Assembly: GCA_003024175.1 (NCBI GenBank)
Contig: MDYQ01000091.1
Location: 1 to 64,000, forward strand
DNA: 64,000 nt
Direction of reading: 5' to 3'
Source: Planoprotostelium fungivorum
Lineage: Eukaryota > Evosea > Variosea > Cavosteliida > Cavosteliaceae
The position numbers were made by a program, and so were the translations under genes. Of this stretch, positions 34,749 to 47,346 are shown one piece after another (the stretch's first letter is position 1; each line of letters opens with the position of its first letter). The notes under the pieces were generated by a model that searched no databases, was not told the DNA's origin, and saw only the letters and a list, made by a program, of their open reading frames with translations.

Positions 34749-35722
34749 TCACAACAAACCATGATACCGCTCATCGTACAGTATGAGAAGATGGATGATG
34801 ATCTCACCCGCAGAACACTTTAGATACGAGGTGATGACCTGTGCCATTCTATGTGCATCCGGTCTGTTGTCTCCCTCTGAACAGAAGGATTGGAGGATAA
34901 TTGTATTTTGGTTCTTGTCCTTCAGCTCTCTCGCAATGTGATGCAGTGCACTGCTGGATGAGATGGCATTTTCCAACGTCTCATCGTCTAAGCCCGTGAC
35001 GCCCATGGATTCGAACCGGTCTTCTCTCTGTTTCTGTTAGAAGATGGAGGAGATGAAGATGAATGCTGCACCTGTCTGTCTGCATGGAGATGATCTTCTT
35101 TGAAAGAGGGTATGACGTAAGAAACTTGCAGGCCGGATATTTGTTGGTCTGTTCTGTATTCACTGCTGGAGGAATGCAACAACATGATCTATTTGTGTCA
35201 ATCATCGAGGGATGATGAACCAGAAGAATGCTCACTTGTGATGGCGAAGTTTGAGACACCCATTTGGCTAGTTCTGAGGCGAATTCTCTTGTCTTCCCCT
35301 GTGATTTGTTAATGGGAGATCGATCGCTTCTTCTCATCTACCCTTGCTATAGAAGAACGTTGTTGCACAAGTAGAATAGATAGACTTGGATGACGGAAGA
35401 CTGCTCGTTGTTAATCGTTCGGTGGATGTTTGAAACAATTCGCACCCTCTAATGCAGTCGTGAGCTGACCGGTCCCTCTGTAAAATGGATCGTTCGCAGC
35501 GAATGGAGTGACTTGAGAGGAATAGATTCCTCCAATCTTTTTGAATTGGAAGGTAGAGATCATCAGATCTATGGTCATCTGTCCGACGTTTCCAATTGAT
35601 AGAGAGGGCTATGTTTGATGAGCCTGATATCACGCAACATCGATGAAGGATTTGATTAATCTCACAATCAAGACTGTGCATGAGCGAGTCGCCTCTTCGT
35701 TACCGTAAAACTGAAAGACCAT
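34749..35722 (-). CDS. PSMG2: Proteasome assembly chaperone 2
   Basis: PSMG2/PAC2 pairs with PSMG1 to build the 20S alpha ring. ATG 35722 begins MVFQFYGNEEATRSCTVLI; the next exon reads PSLSIGNVGQMTIDLMISTF, then FKKIGGIYSSQVTPFAANDP, matching the conserved N-terminal block of PAC2 (VGNVGQLA.DL.IS...). Near the C-terminus ILQSFCSEGDNRPDAHRMAQ matches the family's FVSEGDN.PDA motif, and the stop is at 34749. Five or so exons. An in-frame upstream ATG (about 35812) would add 30 residues; the shorter start fits the family better. Confidence 0.9.
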
Positions 35723-36141
35723 CTTTGATGTCGATTGTGATTGTTTTCGTTTGATGTGCCTCCCGATTGGAGATTCGTCATGTGACGTGAGCGTACAACA
35801 CAACACCAACAATAAATTGTTTCTTGGTCAATTTTATCTACTTGGCCAGCGTGCTAATCAGAAAGGACGGTTGTGCTTGTCTCTCTCATACATCAGACCG
35901 TGTCGAGGTATACTTTATCCCTGATGGTGGTTATGTTTGTCGTACAAGTTGTAGGCAGACGGACGGGAAGAAGGTGCTCGCAGTCAAGAGTTAAGTACGA
36001 GTGAGGTGAACAAATGTTTAGCTCTACTGCATGCCTGTGAGGGATGCAACGGTGTGATGCAATGTGCGGTCTCCGCTCTGATGGATGTCTGACCTACCGA
36101 AGTCGGACTGAACAGAATAGATCACAACACTGTATTTGTCT
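35723..36141. other. Intergenic, nothing recognised
   Basis: PSMG2 promoter and the 3' flank of NDUFA8. No gene or repeat seen. Confidence 0.45.
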
Positions 36142-36527
36142 TTATTCATCATCCTCTGGATAGAACTTTGTGGCACATCTTCTCAAGTCCCTCTGTTGAA
36201 CTCTGCATTCCTTTACGCGATACGAGTGGAGGTTCAAACAAGTGGCAAAGTTATGGAGGTCAATACCACAGTTGCTCTTCAGAGTTCCCAGACTACATTC
36301 GGGTCATGCATTGTCTAAAAAATAGGAGGAGCTCACACGTCCGTGGCACACTGTAAGGTATCCTCTCCTTGCGACAGGCACTTCTCTGGATTGTCGTTCT
36401 TCATTTTGCACCAGAGAAACTCGCGGTTGGCTCTATCGCATGGCTTACCGATGTATTCGGCGGAGGCCAGCAGAGTAGTGGAAAACTCCTTCTCTATGGG
36501 GAACTTCTTGTCTAGATTGGCAGTCAT
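36142..36527 (-). CDS. NDUFA8: NADH dehydrogenase (complex I) subunit NDUFA8
   Basis: Intermembrane-space subunit of mitochondrial complex I with twin CHCH domains. From ATG 36527: MTANLDKKFPIEKEFSTTLL, then AEYIGKPCDRANREFLWCK and PEKCLSQGEDTLQCA. After an intron the second exon has CGIDLHNFATCLNLHSYRVK, then ECRVQQRDLRRCATKF and ends PEDDE at 36142. The CX9C cysteine pairs are all visible; they are oxidised by MIA40 on import. An ATG further upstream (36689) is open in frame, but the shorter start gives the usual family length. Confidence 0.88.
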
Positions 36528-37270
36528 ATAGGAAGGTGATCTGATGTCTGGGCTCGCTTTTACTCGTTGTAAAACCAATTCCAGATCAGGAGGGAGGCGA
36601 CATCGCGATGAGTGAACGGAGGGAGGGACAATAGAGAAACTATAACGTGAGTTAGTTAATGATAGATTTGAATATGGTCTATGATACAATGATATGTTGA
36701 AGACATCGCATGTTGTTCACAACCAGGACCTAGATTTGTAGCATATAAAAACGTTATATACATTCGCGCTCGTTCGAGTGACCGTAGGTGCGGAGGAGGA
36801 TGCTGATAAGATTCATAGGAAAGTCCATGCTTATACACTAACAAACGAATAAATGAAATCGACAAGTTGGTTCTCCTACATGTTTTACTATTGATCGAAC
36901 TGAAGAGCGGCTTTCTGTGGACGTACAATACGCTGCGAGAATGCAGGATGCAGGAGCGCTTGATGACGAGGCAGGAACAACTTGTTTTGGTGAGCACCAA
37001 GATGAGGTGAATAGGTTGACGAATTGGTGTGGACAAGCGATGGTGAGAGAGTTTGTCAGGCTGACCTCACTTACCCACTGCACCTCATCCGAGATGACCT
37101 CTCTTCGACGACGGCTTCTTTAGACTCTACTTGGCCTGCCATATCTGCAATTTACACAAGTGAATAAACTCAGAAGATATAGCAGCCGGTGCCCCGTAAT
37201 TAATCAAACAGATTGTATTCGTGTGACAAGACGAAACGAAAAGAATATTCCACTATTTATGTATATCCCC
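36528..37270. other. Intergenic region; possible small minus-strand gene
   Basis: A minus-strand start near 37136 reads MAGQVESKEAVVEERSSRMR and meets a possible donor (GTAAGTGAG). No downstream exon could be joined with confidence, although two open frames continue to about 36660-36840. I do not call a gene here. Confidence 0.3.
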
Positions 37271-37783
37271 TTAAACCTTCTGGTGGACATCAGTATATGC
37301 AGGTTGTCCGTAGGGTGCAGGTTGTCCATAGACAGGCTGTCCGTAGGGTGCAGGTTGTCCGTAGGGTGCGGGCTGTCCGTAGGCGGGCTGTCCGTAGGCG
37401 GGCTGTCCGTAGGGTGCGGGCTGTCCGTGTGCAGCGTAAGTGGGGGTAGCACCGTAGACGGGAGCGGTGGTGTAGCCGTCGACGATGTAACAGTTCTCTC
37501 TCAGACCCTTCCAGAAGGAGAAGGCACAGAAGGCACAGGCTCCGCAGATCACCACACTGATTCCGATTCCGACTCCCCAGCCGACAGACATGGAGCTCTT
37601 ATAAGTTTCCACACAATTGTTGTATCCATCTGAACTGGTGTTGAATCCATCGCACAGGCTCTCCACGAGCTCTCCAACGCGGATAAAGTTGATGACGCTC
37701 ACGATGATGTTGACGAGGATGAGGACAGAAAATTGACGGGCGCATGCGAAAGTAGCGAATGTGCGAGCACAAAACAGCTTCAA
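37271..37783 (-). CDS. Two-pass membrane protein with YGQPA repeat tail
   Basis: A single open frame of 170 residues. Hydrophobic segments [17 protein letters not shown] and [19 protein letters not shown] flank a short loop containing [11 protein letters not shown]. The C-terminal third is a Pro/Tyr/Gln/Gly repeat ([16 protein letters not shown] type, eight or so units) ending YTDVHQKV. Such YGQP tails occur in annexins, synaptophysin-like and Rhodopsin-tail proteins and favour clustering or PPxY-like binding. The ATG lies only 22 nt after the stop of the FPG gene on the same strand, so its promoter must lie within FPG or the two share a transcript. Confidence 0.7.
   Translation of the reverse strand: MKLFCARTFATFACARQFSVLILVNIIVSVINFIRVGELVESLCDGFNTSSDGYNNCVETYKSSMSVGWGVGIGISVVICGACAFCAFSFWKGLRENCYIVDGYTTAPVYGATPTYAAHGQPAPYGQPAYGQPAYGQPAPYGQPAPYGQPVYGQPAPYGQPAYTDVHQKV
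37295..37440 (-). repeat. Coding repeat for YGQPA tail
   Basis: Tandem 15- and 18-nt units (plus-strand TGTCCGTAGG(G/C)(T)G-like) encode the [11 protein letters not shown] tail. Near-identity between units at synonymous sites indicates recent expansion. Confidence 0.8.
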
Positions 37784-37805
37784 GTAATTTTCTCAGAAGC
37801 AGGTT

Positions 37806-39064
37806 TTACTCTTTTGATTTTCGTGGCTTCTTTGTGGTCTTTTTTGTCTTGTCATGCCTCTTCCTCTTATCTTTCTTCTCTTCTTCCAAGTCCCCATCAT
37901 CCTCTCCTTTCTCTTCTCCTTCCAATTTTTGTACCTTTTCGGGTGTTACCAACTGAGAATGAACAATATGTCAAATACCTGCACAACGTAGGCACTGGTC
38001 CTTCCACCAACAGTAACCCATCTGATGTCCCCCACAGAACCATCTTTCATCGCGATCTGTGTAAGCCCAACTTGGTCTTTCACTTGACACCATCACAACC
38101 CCCCTCTCTTTCATCTCACCTCTCCCTTCCACTTCTAGTCCCCCTTCTTCCCTTTCCCCCATCGCTTCATGAACAACCAATGACTCGGAAATTTAAAATA
38201 ATCGGCGAGACACTCGACGGCTAAACGACAGACGTACAGGGTGCTGTCGTACAGCCTCTGCACCTCCTCCTCAGATAAACTATTGGCCCTCCTCTCTGGA
38301 TGGATCGCAGAGTGGTATAAGATCTCGTCTGCCACCCAATTCCCAAAACCTGCACTCCCATCAGTCTCGCCGTCATGTGTGCGGTGCATATGTGTACTTG
38401 TATAGGATGTGCTATCTCTGTATGAACAAACCTGCGTTAAATTTCTGATCCAACAGGAGAGCTTTGGTTGGGCAGGCTCTCTTTGTGACAGAGGGAAGAT
38501 GTTGATCAAAGGAGGGCATGTTGTTGATGGGATCGAATCCGAGTGATCGAACTGGGATCACATGCGGAGACATCGCCACGCACGATGCGTATCCGTGCCA
38601 GACGTCGGGGTCTCTAATGCTATTGACTTCTCTTTTTCTCCTTCTCCGAATGTCATGATGAACTTGCTCCATCTGGAATCGTATGTTTGCGTGCGACGTA
38701 CAGCGAAGTGTTTCACTCACTTGGGTGGCCATTCTTCTCCGTCCTTGGATTTCTTTCTGTAGTACAAGGCCTCTTCTCCTTTGACCTGAGAGATGATGAA
38801 CGTAGAGGAGAGTCAGAGAACAGCACCTGTACTACACCAGTCATACCCAAGTGAAGGAGTGCATTGATTTCGCCACTCAAAACCAGCTAGAAGTATTTTC
38901 CATGCCTTTTAACGTCAATCACCTCTCTTCCTGTCACGCTCTCTTTGAAGTCGAGGTGATCTGTTCCACCACAGAAGACGGCTCAGGCAAGAGATAATTT
39001 TCCTTCCTTTACCAATGTTGGACACGACTGTTGCCGCACGGTGCACCTCTGCGATCTCTGGCAT
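37806..39064 (-). CDS. Formamidopyrimidine-DNA glycosylase, plant-type FPG
   Basis: Removes oxidised purines and cleaves the abasic site in base excision repair. ATG 39064 starts MPEIAEVHRAATVV; the catalytic Pro (after Met removal) and Glu are present. The middle has SLGFDPINNMPSFDQHL, and the helix-two-turn-helix is KALLLDQKFNAGFGNWVADE, ILYHSAIHPERRAN. The C-terminal region FPSHWLFMKRWGKGKK and DIRWVTVGGRTSAYV is the zincless finger seen in plant FPG1. The tail is Lys-rich (KKDKRKRHDKTKKTTKKPRK) and ends KSKE at 37806, also as in plant enzymes, suggesting nuclear location. About seven exons; two in the tail region have introns of 26-70 nt. Confidence 0.88.
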
Positions 39065-39613
39065 GTGAATGGAGGCGTGACGTGATGTGATGTGTGTGAC
39101 GAAAATTCAGTTTTCAAAATTCGCATCATGCGTCACTGGCTGCTCATCGCACTCCTCACGTGGGTAACGTTTGCCGATCGACCACCTCTTCGATCTCGAG
39201 AGCAGGGGGAACCGCACAGACTGTAGAGACAGACTGTAGAGACAGACTGCTCTGACCAGAGTGTCTGTCTCTTTCTCTACGGAGAAGAGCAGCGCGATGA
39301 AGGTAGGCGAGTGTGAGTCAAGGATGAAGGACATGGCCAGACGTCCCAGGTGCAGCCTCTGGCTTTCTCTTTCTCTCTCTCTCCTCTTCTGGACTTCTCT
39401 TTCGGTCTGCTATAATAAAGATTGTCGTAATCACATATGTCGTTCTTGTATCAGTAGCTTGAGTAGCACTGGTTGTATGTCTATTTCGATCTATCTGTTA
39501 GTGGTCACGCAGCGAAGATAAATGGGTTTGATCGACCTTTCTGTGTTTCAAAGGTCTATCTTACTCTCTGAGCATCCATCGTGGTCTTCATGATCAGAAC
39601 CACACATGACATC
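39065..39613. other. Intergenic region with a short tandem repeat
   Basis: Contains AGACTGTAGAGAC repeated about two and a half times (39218-39252) followed by the inverted CTGTCTCTTTCTCTAC, plus a CT-rich tract (39360-39400). No gene recognised. Confidence 0.5.
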
Positions 39614-42325
39614 TCACTGCCTCCACTTTATTTGTACGCGATCTCCATTCATCAGACTCGATACGTCATCATCGTCCTCTATCGACACGTCGGGCAAGAG
39701 AACGACACTCTCCACCTGTTCCACCGTCATCATCATCACCCCTCCTGCAGATCTCACCGTCTGTGACTTTGAAAATTTCGTTCGAATGCTGGAGACGAGA
39801 CTCTGATAAGTTCGACTCTGCGGGTCCAATTTGATCCTCTTGAACATGTCTTCTCCTTCACTTTTCACGTCAATGAAGATGGCTGCAGATCCGTTTAGAC
39901 GTGATCATCATCACCATCATGATCGCGTCACCTTGCAAATTAGTTGGAGTGGATGCCATGATGAATGCAGGCTGAGAACTCTTCCTGATGGATGTGGATA
40001 TCTGCTTCAGGAGTTCTTGATACTGTGGGTGGCACGGATTGATCGACACGACAGCTGCTCATCACTCAGTAGGCCAGAAGAAGGTGATGGTGTGTTGATG
40101 TGTTGATGATGTGTGATGATGTGATGTTGTGTGATGTTGTGTCGATCGCGGATGATGATGATCGTGATGGACTCACCGTCGTCTGATATGTAATCAAACA
40201 CGAGAGAGTTTCCGTACTGTGATCTCATCCGTTCAAATTGTTGCGATATCACATCCAAACACCTCCCCCTGAGGACATTCACTTTCGTCTCGTAGGCCAT
40301 CTTGATCTGTACGTATCCTACGCACGTCAGGTACGACATCGTGACGATCTCAACGACAACCCACCCGACATCAAATCCCTCATCTCTTGGCTTCCCGCGA
40401 TCTGTAACGGCGTACAACCTTCAGCATCTCTCGCTGAAATGTCCGCGTGTTTTTCCAAAAGCAACCTGTCCCCTCTCAACGAAAGAAGGAGAGAACAAGA
40501 TCTCACTCTGCTGTTTTCACGTAGTCGTTCGCTGCCGCGATGTGTAGACAAGTGTTCTCGGGATAGACGGTGACTGTCGCGTCGATGTCTGCACCAGTCA
40601 CGGTGAGTATGAGGTCGACGCAGTCGAGGTGGTCGAACGAAACGGCCTCGTGGAGGGGGAGGAAACCGAAACGATCCTGATGAGGATGAGGAGAGTGATG
40701 AGTGGACGATCGGTGATGAGATGGGAGGTTGTGATGGAGGTGATGAAGTTGACGATGATGAACTCGTCTTGAACATGAGATCGCGTGATGATCAGATGAT
40801 CTCGTCAAAATCGGGACGAAAGATGATGATCTTTAGGTTTAACTCACCGCAACAGAGACGGAAGCGCCGGATTCTAATAATAGCTTCAAAAGGTCCAGAT
40901 AGCCCTCACGGGCTGCCAGATGTGTCGGAAGCTGTCCGTGCTGGTTCGTCAGATCGGCCCAAAAATTCGGGACGAAATCGCTGGGCTTGTTGAGGGCTGT
41001 ACGTCCGTCAAATTTCTTCGAAATCTCCGCGAAATCTACCCGACTCTTCCAATTGTCCGATGAGAAACATGAGGTCAATGTCCGCGTGGTTCGTGACGCA
41101 GTTGTGAAAGACAGTCTCCCCGTTTCTGATGACGTCATCATTCGTCATTGTGACGAAATATGACGTCATACCTATCGATCTGTCTGAGTATAGCTTCCCT
41201 CTCTGATGGCTTCATACTATGCATGAGAACCGATAGGGTGTCCTGGTGCATTGAGAAGAATCGTGATGTGATGACTCACTTGACTGGTTTTTTGGATCAA
41301 TCCCCAAGACAAGGCAGTATGTCCGTTGAGTTCATCCGTAATCATCACATTGATGCCTCTGTCGCATGATGATCAGATGGTCATTTTTTGCAGCATCAGA
41401 GTTGACTTGTTGATATCGACTGTGTCTCACCTCTTCACCAGAGATTCCACGCACAGCGGTCGATCACATGCGATCGCGTGATGTAATGCAGTGAACCCGG
41501 GCTACCATCCCATCATCATCATCTCTCCATCCTTCCTCTCACCTTCTTGCTCGTGGCGTCCGAAAAATTTCCCGCCAGCGTCGCGGTGATCTGCTCTTCC
41601 ATCGAGATGGGCAGGAGTGATCTCATCTGAGCTGAAACAGCTGCCAAGGGATTCGGTTTACGGTGGTGTTGAGTATCACCGAAGAAGAGGTTATTGCTCT
41701 GGTTCTGTATCTCTGCTTCTCCGCTGATGAGAGAGTTCCTGTACGATGTCAATATCGTAAGGTGAATCAACATTAGAATGGAGTGGAAAACGTACAATGG
41801 TTCGAGTCTGTAATCTTGAGCATTGATATCCGCCTTGTGATCTAATAGGTGACATACGATGGCATTGGCGTCCGAGTCTCTAACATGCTGCTCTGTGTAA
41901 GACGTGCGGATTTGCCCTGGGTGACTCACGCTAGGAGAAGATACAGCCATGTGAATCGCACACGTTCCACGTGAGTTCTTCGTATTAGAATCAGCTCCAA
42001 AATGGAGTAGTGTCAACGCAGCATCAGCTTTCCCCTCACGACATGCATAGAAGAGGGGTGTGGCGCCTCCCGAATCCCTCTTCTCCAAGTCAGCTCCTCG
42101 GTCTGCATTGGTTGAGAATGGTGCGACGTGATGATTGGACGTGATTGAGACACCTAGTAGACCCTGAATGAGAGAAGGGTGAGAACCGAACCCTGCGGCA
42201 AGATGCAGCAGAGTCTGACCGAATTCATCTTTCGTAGCGTGAACCAACGTGGGATCTCGGTCGATCGCATTCAGAAGATTCTGAATGTCGTCCGTCGCTC
42301 TGGCACTCTGAATGAGAGCGTCCAT
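39614..42325 (-). CDS. Ankyrin-repeat protein with a ubiquitin-like/PB1-like C-terminus
   Basis: ATG 42325 begins MDALIQSARATDDIQNLLNA. At least eight ankyrin units follow, e.g. GQTLLHLAAGFGSHPSLIQG, GATPLFYACREGKADAALTL, GTCAIHMAV, GQLPTHLAAREGYLDLLKLL, GFLPLHEAVSFDHLDCVDLI, NTCLHIAAANDYV, GCTPLQIAG. After them comes a helical region (YETKVNVLRGRCLDVISQQF) and a C-terminal segment (YQSLVSSIRTKFSK ... VVLLPDVSIEDDDDVSSLM, NGDRVQIKW) that has the shape of a ubiquitin/PB1 fold with a D-rich loop. Stop 39614. Probably a scaffold. About 14 exons; several introns carry GATC-rich low complexity. Divergent from the coiled-coil gene. Confidence 0.8.
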
Positions 42326-42506
42326 CGATGGTGTCAGTTCAAATCACATCCCAAATCACACCACATCATTCGCGGACGCGTTCGCGGGCCGCGATTTCTC
42401 CTCGTTTCTTTCGTTAATTTCTCCCGCCAAAATCAGAAATCAAGCCGAGAGGCTGACGAGAAGCCTCACATGGACTCTAGGTCCGCTTTTCGATCAAAGT
42501 ATTACA
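42326..42506. promoter_or_regulatory. Divergent promoter with E2F-like site
   Basis: 181 bp between the ankyrin and coiled-coil start codons. Contains TCCCGCCAAAA (42422-42432), on the other strand TTTTGGCGGGA, a close E2F/DP match, and a GC-rich CGCGGACGCGTTCGCGGGCCG stretch just upstream. Function inferred. Confidence 0.45.
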
Positions 42507-45500
42507 ATGATCGAGTCCAACATCTTTGCGAGGTGATGCACTCTGCATTGTGATGTCCTTCCGTTCGCTCTCGGCTCACGAGCGGACGCTGACGCTCTGT
42601 TAGAGGTTAGAAGACACGTGCGAGAGATTAGAGAGGGATGAATTGATTCGAATCATGGGGAGGGATCGAACCAGCGCAGAGTTTGTGCACGTGAGAGGAC
42701 CACGAGACAAGAATATTCTAATGTCCTTCGACAGACGCGTATCAAAGAGATCGTGGAAGATTCGTTGTCATCAGGTGATTCATTTAGGGAGCCCATCTGA
42801 TACCATTGACAGAGAAGGAAGACTTTGTAGAAAAGATCCTGCAGGACATCACAGACTGCGGCGTCCAGCTCCAAACCTTCCAAACCACGAGTCAGCAGAC
42901 CATCTCGAATCTCAAACAACAGAATCGTATCCTCTCACATTTGTTTCTTCGAGTTGGGCTTATCCTTGACTATCATAGAGAATCTACAAGATCAGTTGCG
43001 AAAAGAGGAGAGGAGAAGAGAAGAGGCAGAGGATGGTCTATCCCAATTGAGAGATTCCATGCAGGTGATCATCAACGCGATCGGATGATGACGTCGAAGA
43101 TTGACTGTGACGATGAAGGACATCATCCGTCGCTCGTCCATCAAAGACAAGGTGGAAATCGTCACCGAATTGAAGAGATTACAAAAGTTGAACGAAGCCT
43201 CACTGTCGGCATCTTTCAGCTCGGCGTCCACGATGAGAACGGTGAGAGCCAGTAAACAGACGAACATGCATCGGCTTATACAACAAATAGGATTCTCGCT
43301 ATGAATCTGTAAAAATTAGACAGCTGCAGGTGATCAGCCTCTATGTCTCACGTGCATGACACTGACCTTATCCCAGGATGAGTTGGACCTATTGACCAGG
43401 AAACTGGAAGAATCCGAAGACACCTATTTCAACCTGAAGCAGGTGAGAGGCGATCGTTGAATTTTCCCTCATCTGTTGTCAGAGTCAAACGAGAGAGACA
43501 CAAGATGCTCCTCGATTCCAGGAGAAGATTTCTAAATTGAAGGTGACCTTTGCGTCTCATCGTCATCACCGTGTCTCATCAGCATCATCGTCTCATCAAG
43601 CACAGGAACAGTTGAGAGAGAAGACAGAAGTGGAGAAGAACTTAGTTCAGAACGTCGAGCGATTGGAGAAGGACATGATCGATCTGTCCAAAGAGAATCA
43701 AGATCTGATGGAGAAGCATCGTCAGCTGAAGGGAATGCTCGAAGATGGTGTGACGAGGCAAGAGTACGAAGAGATCACCGCGAGGCTGCTGGAAAAACAC
43801 GAACACGAGTTGACCGAATTGAAGAGACAGCAAGAGGAAGAAGCCATGACGAGAAGCAGAGGATGGGACGAACGAGTGAGCATCACGATCATGATCGTCA
43901 GTCAGTCACGATCATCTTGGGCCGTTCATCATCTGATTTCTGTTCAGTTTTCGAGGACTGCAGAGACTTTCGATAACACGAAGAAATCTCTCAACGGGCA
44001 GATCGAAACGTACCAAGAGCAAGTCGATGAATTACGAAAGCAAGTCTTAGAGCAGCAGTCTCGAATTCGTTCAGAAGAGCAGAACCGAAAGACTCTCACG
44101 GCACAATTGGAGAGTGCAGACCACAGATGTGAAGAGATGTCGAGGGAGATCGATAACACGAGCGGTAAGATGCTGAGTTTGAGGTGAGATGTGTGTTCAT
44201 CACGCATCGCTGAATGAACGAAGGAAACAATTGGAAGCTCTGGAGACCAAGTTGTCCAGCACTGAGGTTGAATTGACTGTGCGCACAGAGCAATTGGAGA
44301 AACTCACCGCGGAGAATTCGAAGTTTGCGGACACCAACAGTGAGCTGAAGAACAAGACGAGACAATTAGAGGTGAAGTGGTAATTCAATTACGAAATTTA
44401 ATCGAGCGCGACAGCTATTGTACCAAGAGACGAGATTGATGACTGACTACCTGGCTGCTCAGCATTCAGAAGAAGCAGAGATATTAGATAAGGATGCCAT
44501 ATTGAAAGAAGCATCAGACACACTGAAATCTCTCCACACGGAAGCCTCCGAATCATTATCAAGAGTCATTCAGGCAGCTCAGTTGAGATTATCGTCGGTG
44601 AGATATAAATGATTCGGATGTACGTGGCGTGATATCGTACAGAACCAAGCCCCCTTGGACACGCAGAAGATATTGAATCAGCTCGAGACTTCGCTCTTAG
44701 AAGTCATGAGGGGTGAGCTCATCATCATCACCGTCACGGGACAGAAGGTGAAGCTTCCCAGGTTCAAATCTAGAGGCCATGGGTAAAGTAGCAGCTCTGG
44801 CGGGCACCTTCCAAAGAGTACACCGGGAGGTCGCCAACAAGTTGAAGGCATCTGAAGACCGCTGTTCTCAAGTCGACAGCCTCAAGGAAGAACTGCAGCG
44901 AACTCGCGAGGACAAATTCAAAGCCGAAGAAGAGATGAAGAGTGAGTCGAGATGACGTGATCAGACAGCTGATCGTCTTCGCATCAGCCGCCAAGGAAGG
45001 AAATGAAGCCTTCGAAGAGAAGAGTCTTCAGACACAGACGATGATGGACAAGAAGGAAGAAGAGATAGAGAGGTTGCAGAGTGCATTGCTGGATGCAGAA
45101 TCACAGGCTTCTGAACAAACTGCGGATCTCAAAAACTTACAGCAAGGCGTGAGAGAAATGATTGGCGCTGTGACCGAGGCGATATCTCAGGTTAGATGTG
45201 TATTTGGCATGCAGTTCTGATAGTTCTCTCTAGTCGTACGGCCAATCTGCATCGTTTGGAGATAGTATGACGAGTTTATTCAGTCAGAGTGCGTACAGTA
45301 CGTCGGAGATTCCCTCGGGATCTCCCCAGGGAGATGATGATTTGGATACTCTGAGACCTCAAGAACAATTTCTGCGTCATATGGTCGATGTACAAGACAG
45401 TATATCTGCAGTATTGCAGCGTATTTCGAAAGAGAGGTGCATATAGACCATTCCATATCCATCGTAAACATCGTTACATCATGAACATTCATCACCATAT

Positions 45501-47346
45501 CGTCACGATATCACTACGATTTTATCTTAACTATCACCAGGGAGGCTTTCTCTATACAAATCTCATCTTCACAACAAGTTGAGAATCGAATGACAGAGAT
45601 GATCGAGACCGTAGGCCTCATCTGCGGAGTCAGTTCGTCTCATCATCACCCTACTCACTACACGTTAGATCCCTACAAATACTGTGAAAGAATCAGTCAC
45701 ATCCGCTTCTGTCGGTGGGGATGATTTCGAAACGAAATTGAGGGAACTGAGAGAACAAACTGAAACCTCTGTGGACAAGAAATTGAACGCAGCATCGGCC
45801 ACCGCGAGAGAGAAGATCAATCAGGTGATCGATGGAATGAACCGATATAGACTCACGTGTTGAACAGGTCGAAAGTGAGCTCGCCAGCATGCAGGTCACC
45901 GTTGAGCGACTGCAAGCGGAGAGGAACGAAGAGACAGAGAAGACATCTCAATTGAGAGACAAATTGCAGGAATCGAGAGAGACGATTGCTGAGTTAGAAA
46001 GACAATGTGAGATGATGAAACGATGCGATCGATCTGACGACGACAGTGTCTGCAAGTCAGATGAGTATCAGAGAATTAGAAGAGACAAAGGTCAAATTGA
46101 TCAATCAGTTGTCTCAACAGTTGAATTCTGTTGCATCCGAACAGTGGAACGCTTCAGAGCAAGTGAAACACTACCAAGAGAAATCTTCACGTCTGAAACA
46201 AGATGCAGAAGAGATGAAATTAGAGTTAGAGTTACAGAGGCAGAGGGTGAGCCTATCGACATGAATGATGGACTCTGTCTCATTCCAATCAGTGCGAAGA
46301 GTTAGAGAAGGATCTACACATGAAAGAAATCGCACTCCAACAGGTACTTTCCCTCCCTTTTCAGAATTTGAATTTTGTATTCAGGAGATCACGGACTCAA
46401 CGGTCGATATCAAACGTTTGAAAGCAGACCTTCTCAAATCAAAAGAAGAGACACGGAAACAACTCCTGGAGACGAAGAGATGCAACGACATGTACAATCG
46501 TTCAGAGCTGAAGTCAAAGAAGAAAGACGAAGCCATACACTTTTTAGAAACCGAACTGACCAGATTGAGGGAAGACATGGTACGAGCCAAAGACGATCGG
46601 TGAATCTTTGAGATCTGAATCTCCCCCGCTGAACAGCTTCAGGTCGATGCGAAATACGGCGCAGGATTCTGAGATCGAGGCCAGCAGGATCGAAATCGCA
46701 AAACAACAATTTGAAATCGAAAAAATCCAGCAGGAGCTCGCATCACAAACACAGGCAGCCTCCATGCAGATGAGCCGCATGAGGGACGTGAAAGAGAGTG
46801 CAGAACGTCACCGGGAGGCCATGAAGGAGAAACAGGTGGAGATCTTGAAGCTGCAAGAAGAGCTATCGACTCTGAGAACAAAGAATAAGAAGAGGAAGGA
46901 GATCATAAGAAACCTTCGTGCGGCCGAAGAGGTAGAGAACATCATCCACGATCGACATACGATGACGATGATTGAGTCATCGACAGGAAGCAGCAAAGAA
47001 TTCTGTGGAGGTGCAGAGGTTGTCCGAAAAGAACAGAAAAAGCCGAGAACAGCTGAAGACATTCAAACGCATGATGGAAGATCAGAACCGCATCGTCGAG
47101 GAACAAGAGAGAAGAAAGACGATCTATCTCGAACGAGTGGCAACGAAAGACAAGGTCTGAGGACTCTACGTCGTATGCAGGTCGTGACTCATTGCAGGAG
47201 ATCTCACAGCTGAACCACATGCTGGAGCAGAATATTCGAAACATCAACAATGACTCCATGGACGCACCTTCCTCCGCCCAAAAGAACTTCAGCTCCTCCA
47301 TGTCTTCGTCATCCAACAGCTTCAGATCGAGTCGTTCCAATCATTA
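42507..47346 (+). CDS. Large coiled-coil protein, golgin/centrosomal type
   Basis: ATG 42507 reads MIESNIFARLEDTCERLERD, then after a 44-nt intron TRIKEIVEDSLSSEKEDFVE. More than 20 exons follow, nearly all heptad coiled coil: EKNLVQNVERLEKDMIDLSK, EITARLLEKHEHELTELKRQ, GQIETYQEQVDELRKQVLEQ, KQLEALETKLSSTEVELTVR, IEIAKQQFEIEKIQQELASQ. One gap in the coil (SASFGDSMTSLFSQSAYSTS and acidic SPQGDDDLDTL) may be a binding loop. The C-terminus is a Ser-rich tail (SSMSSSSNSFRSSRSNH), stop 47346. Around 1,300 residues. No motor head, GRIP or other end domain was seen, so Golgi tether, centrosomal or FK506-binding-protein-15-like scaffolds are all possible. Confidence 0.75.

Noticed and set aside
36660-37136. 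Small minus-strand gene starting MAGQVESKE
   Set aside because: No acceptor gives a continuous frame that I trust, so it is mentioned only in the intergenic entry.
39218-39280. Possible inverted-repeat terminal structure of a transposon
   Set aside because: Only a short tandem GACTGTAGA repeat with a brief inverted match; no transposase or second terminus nearby.
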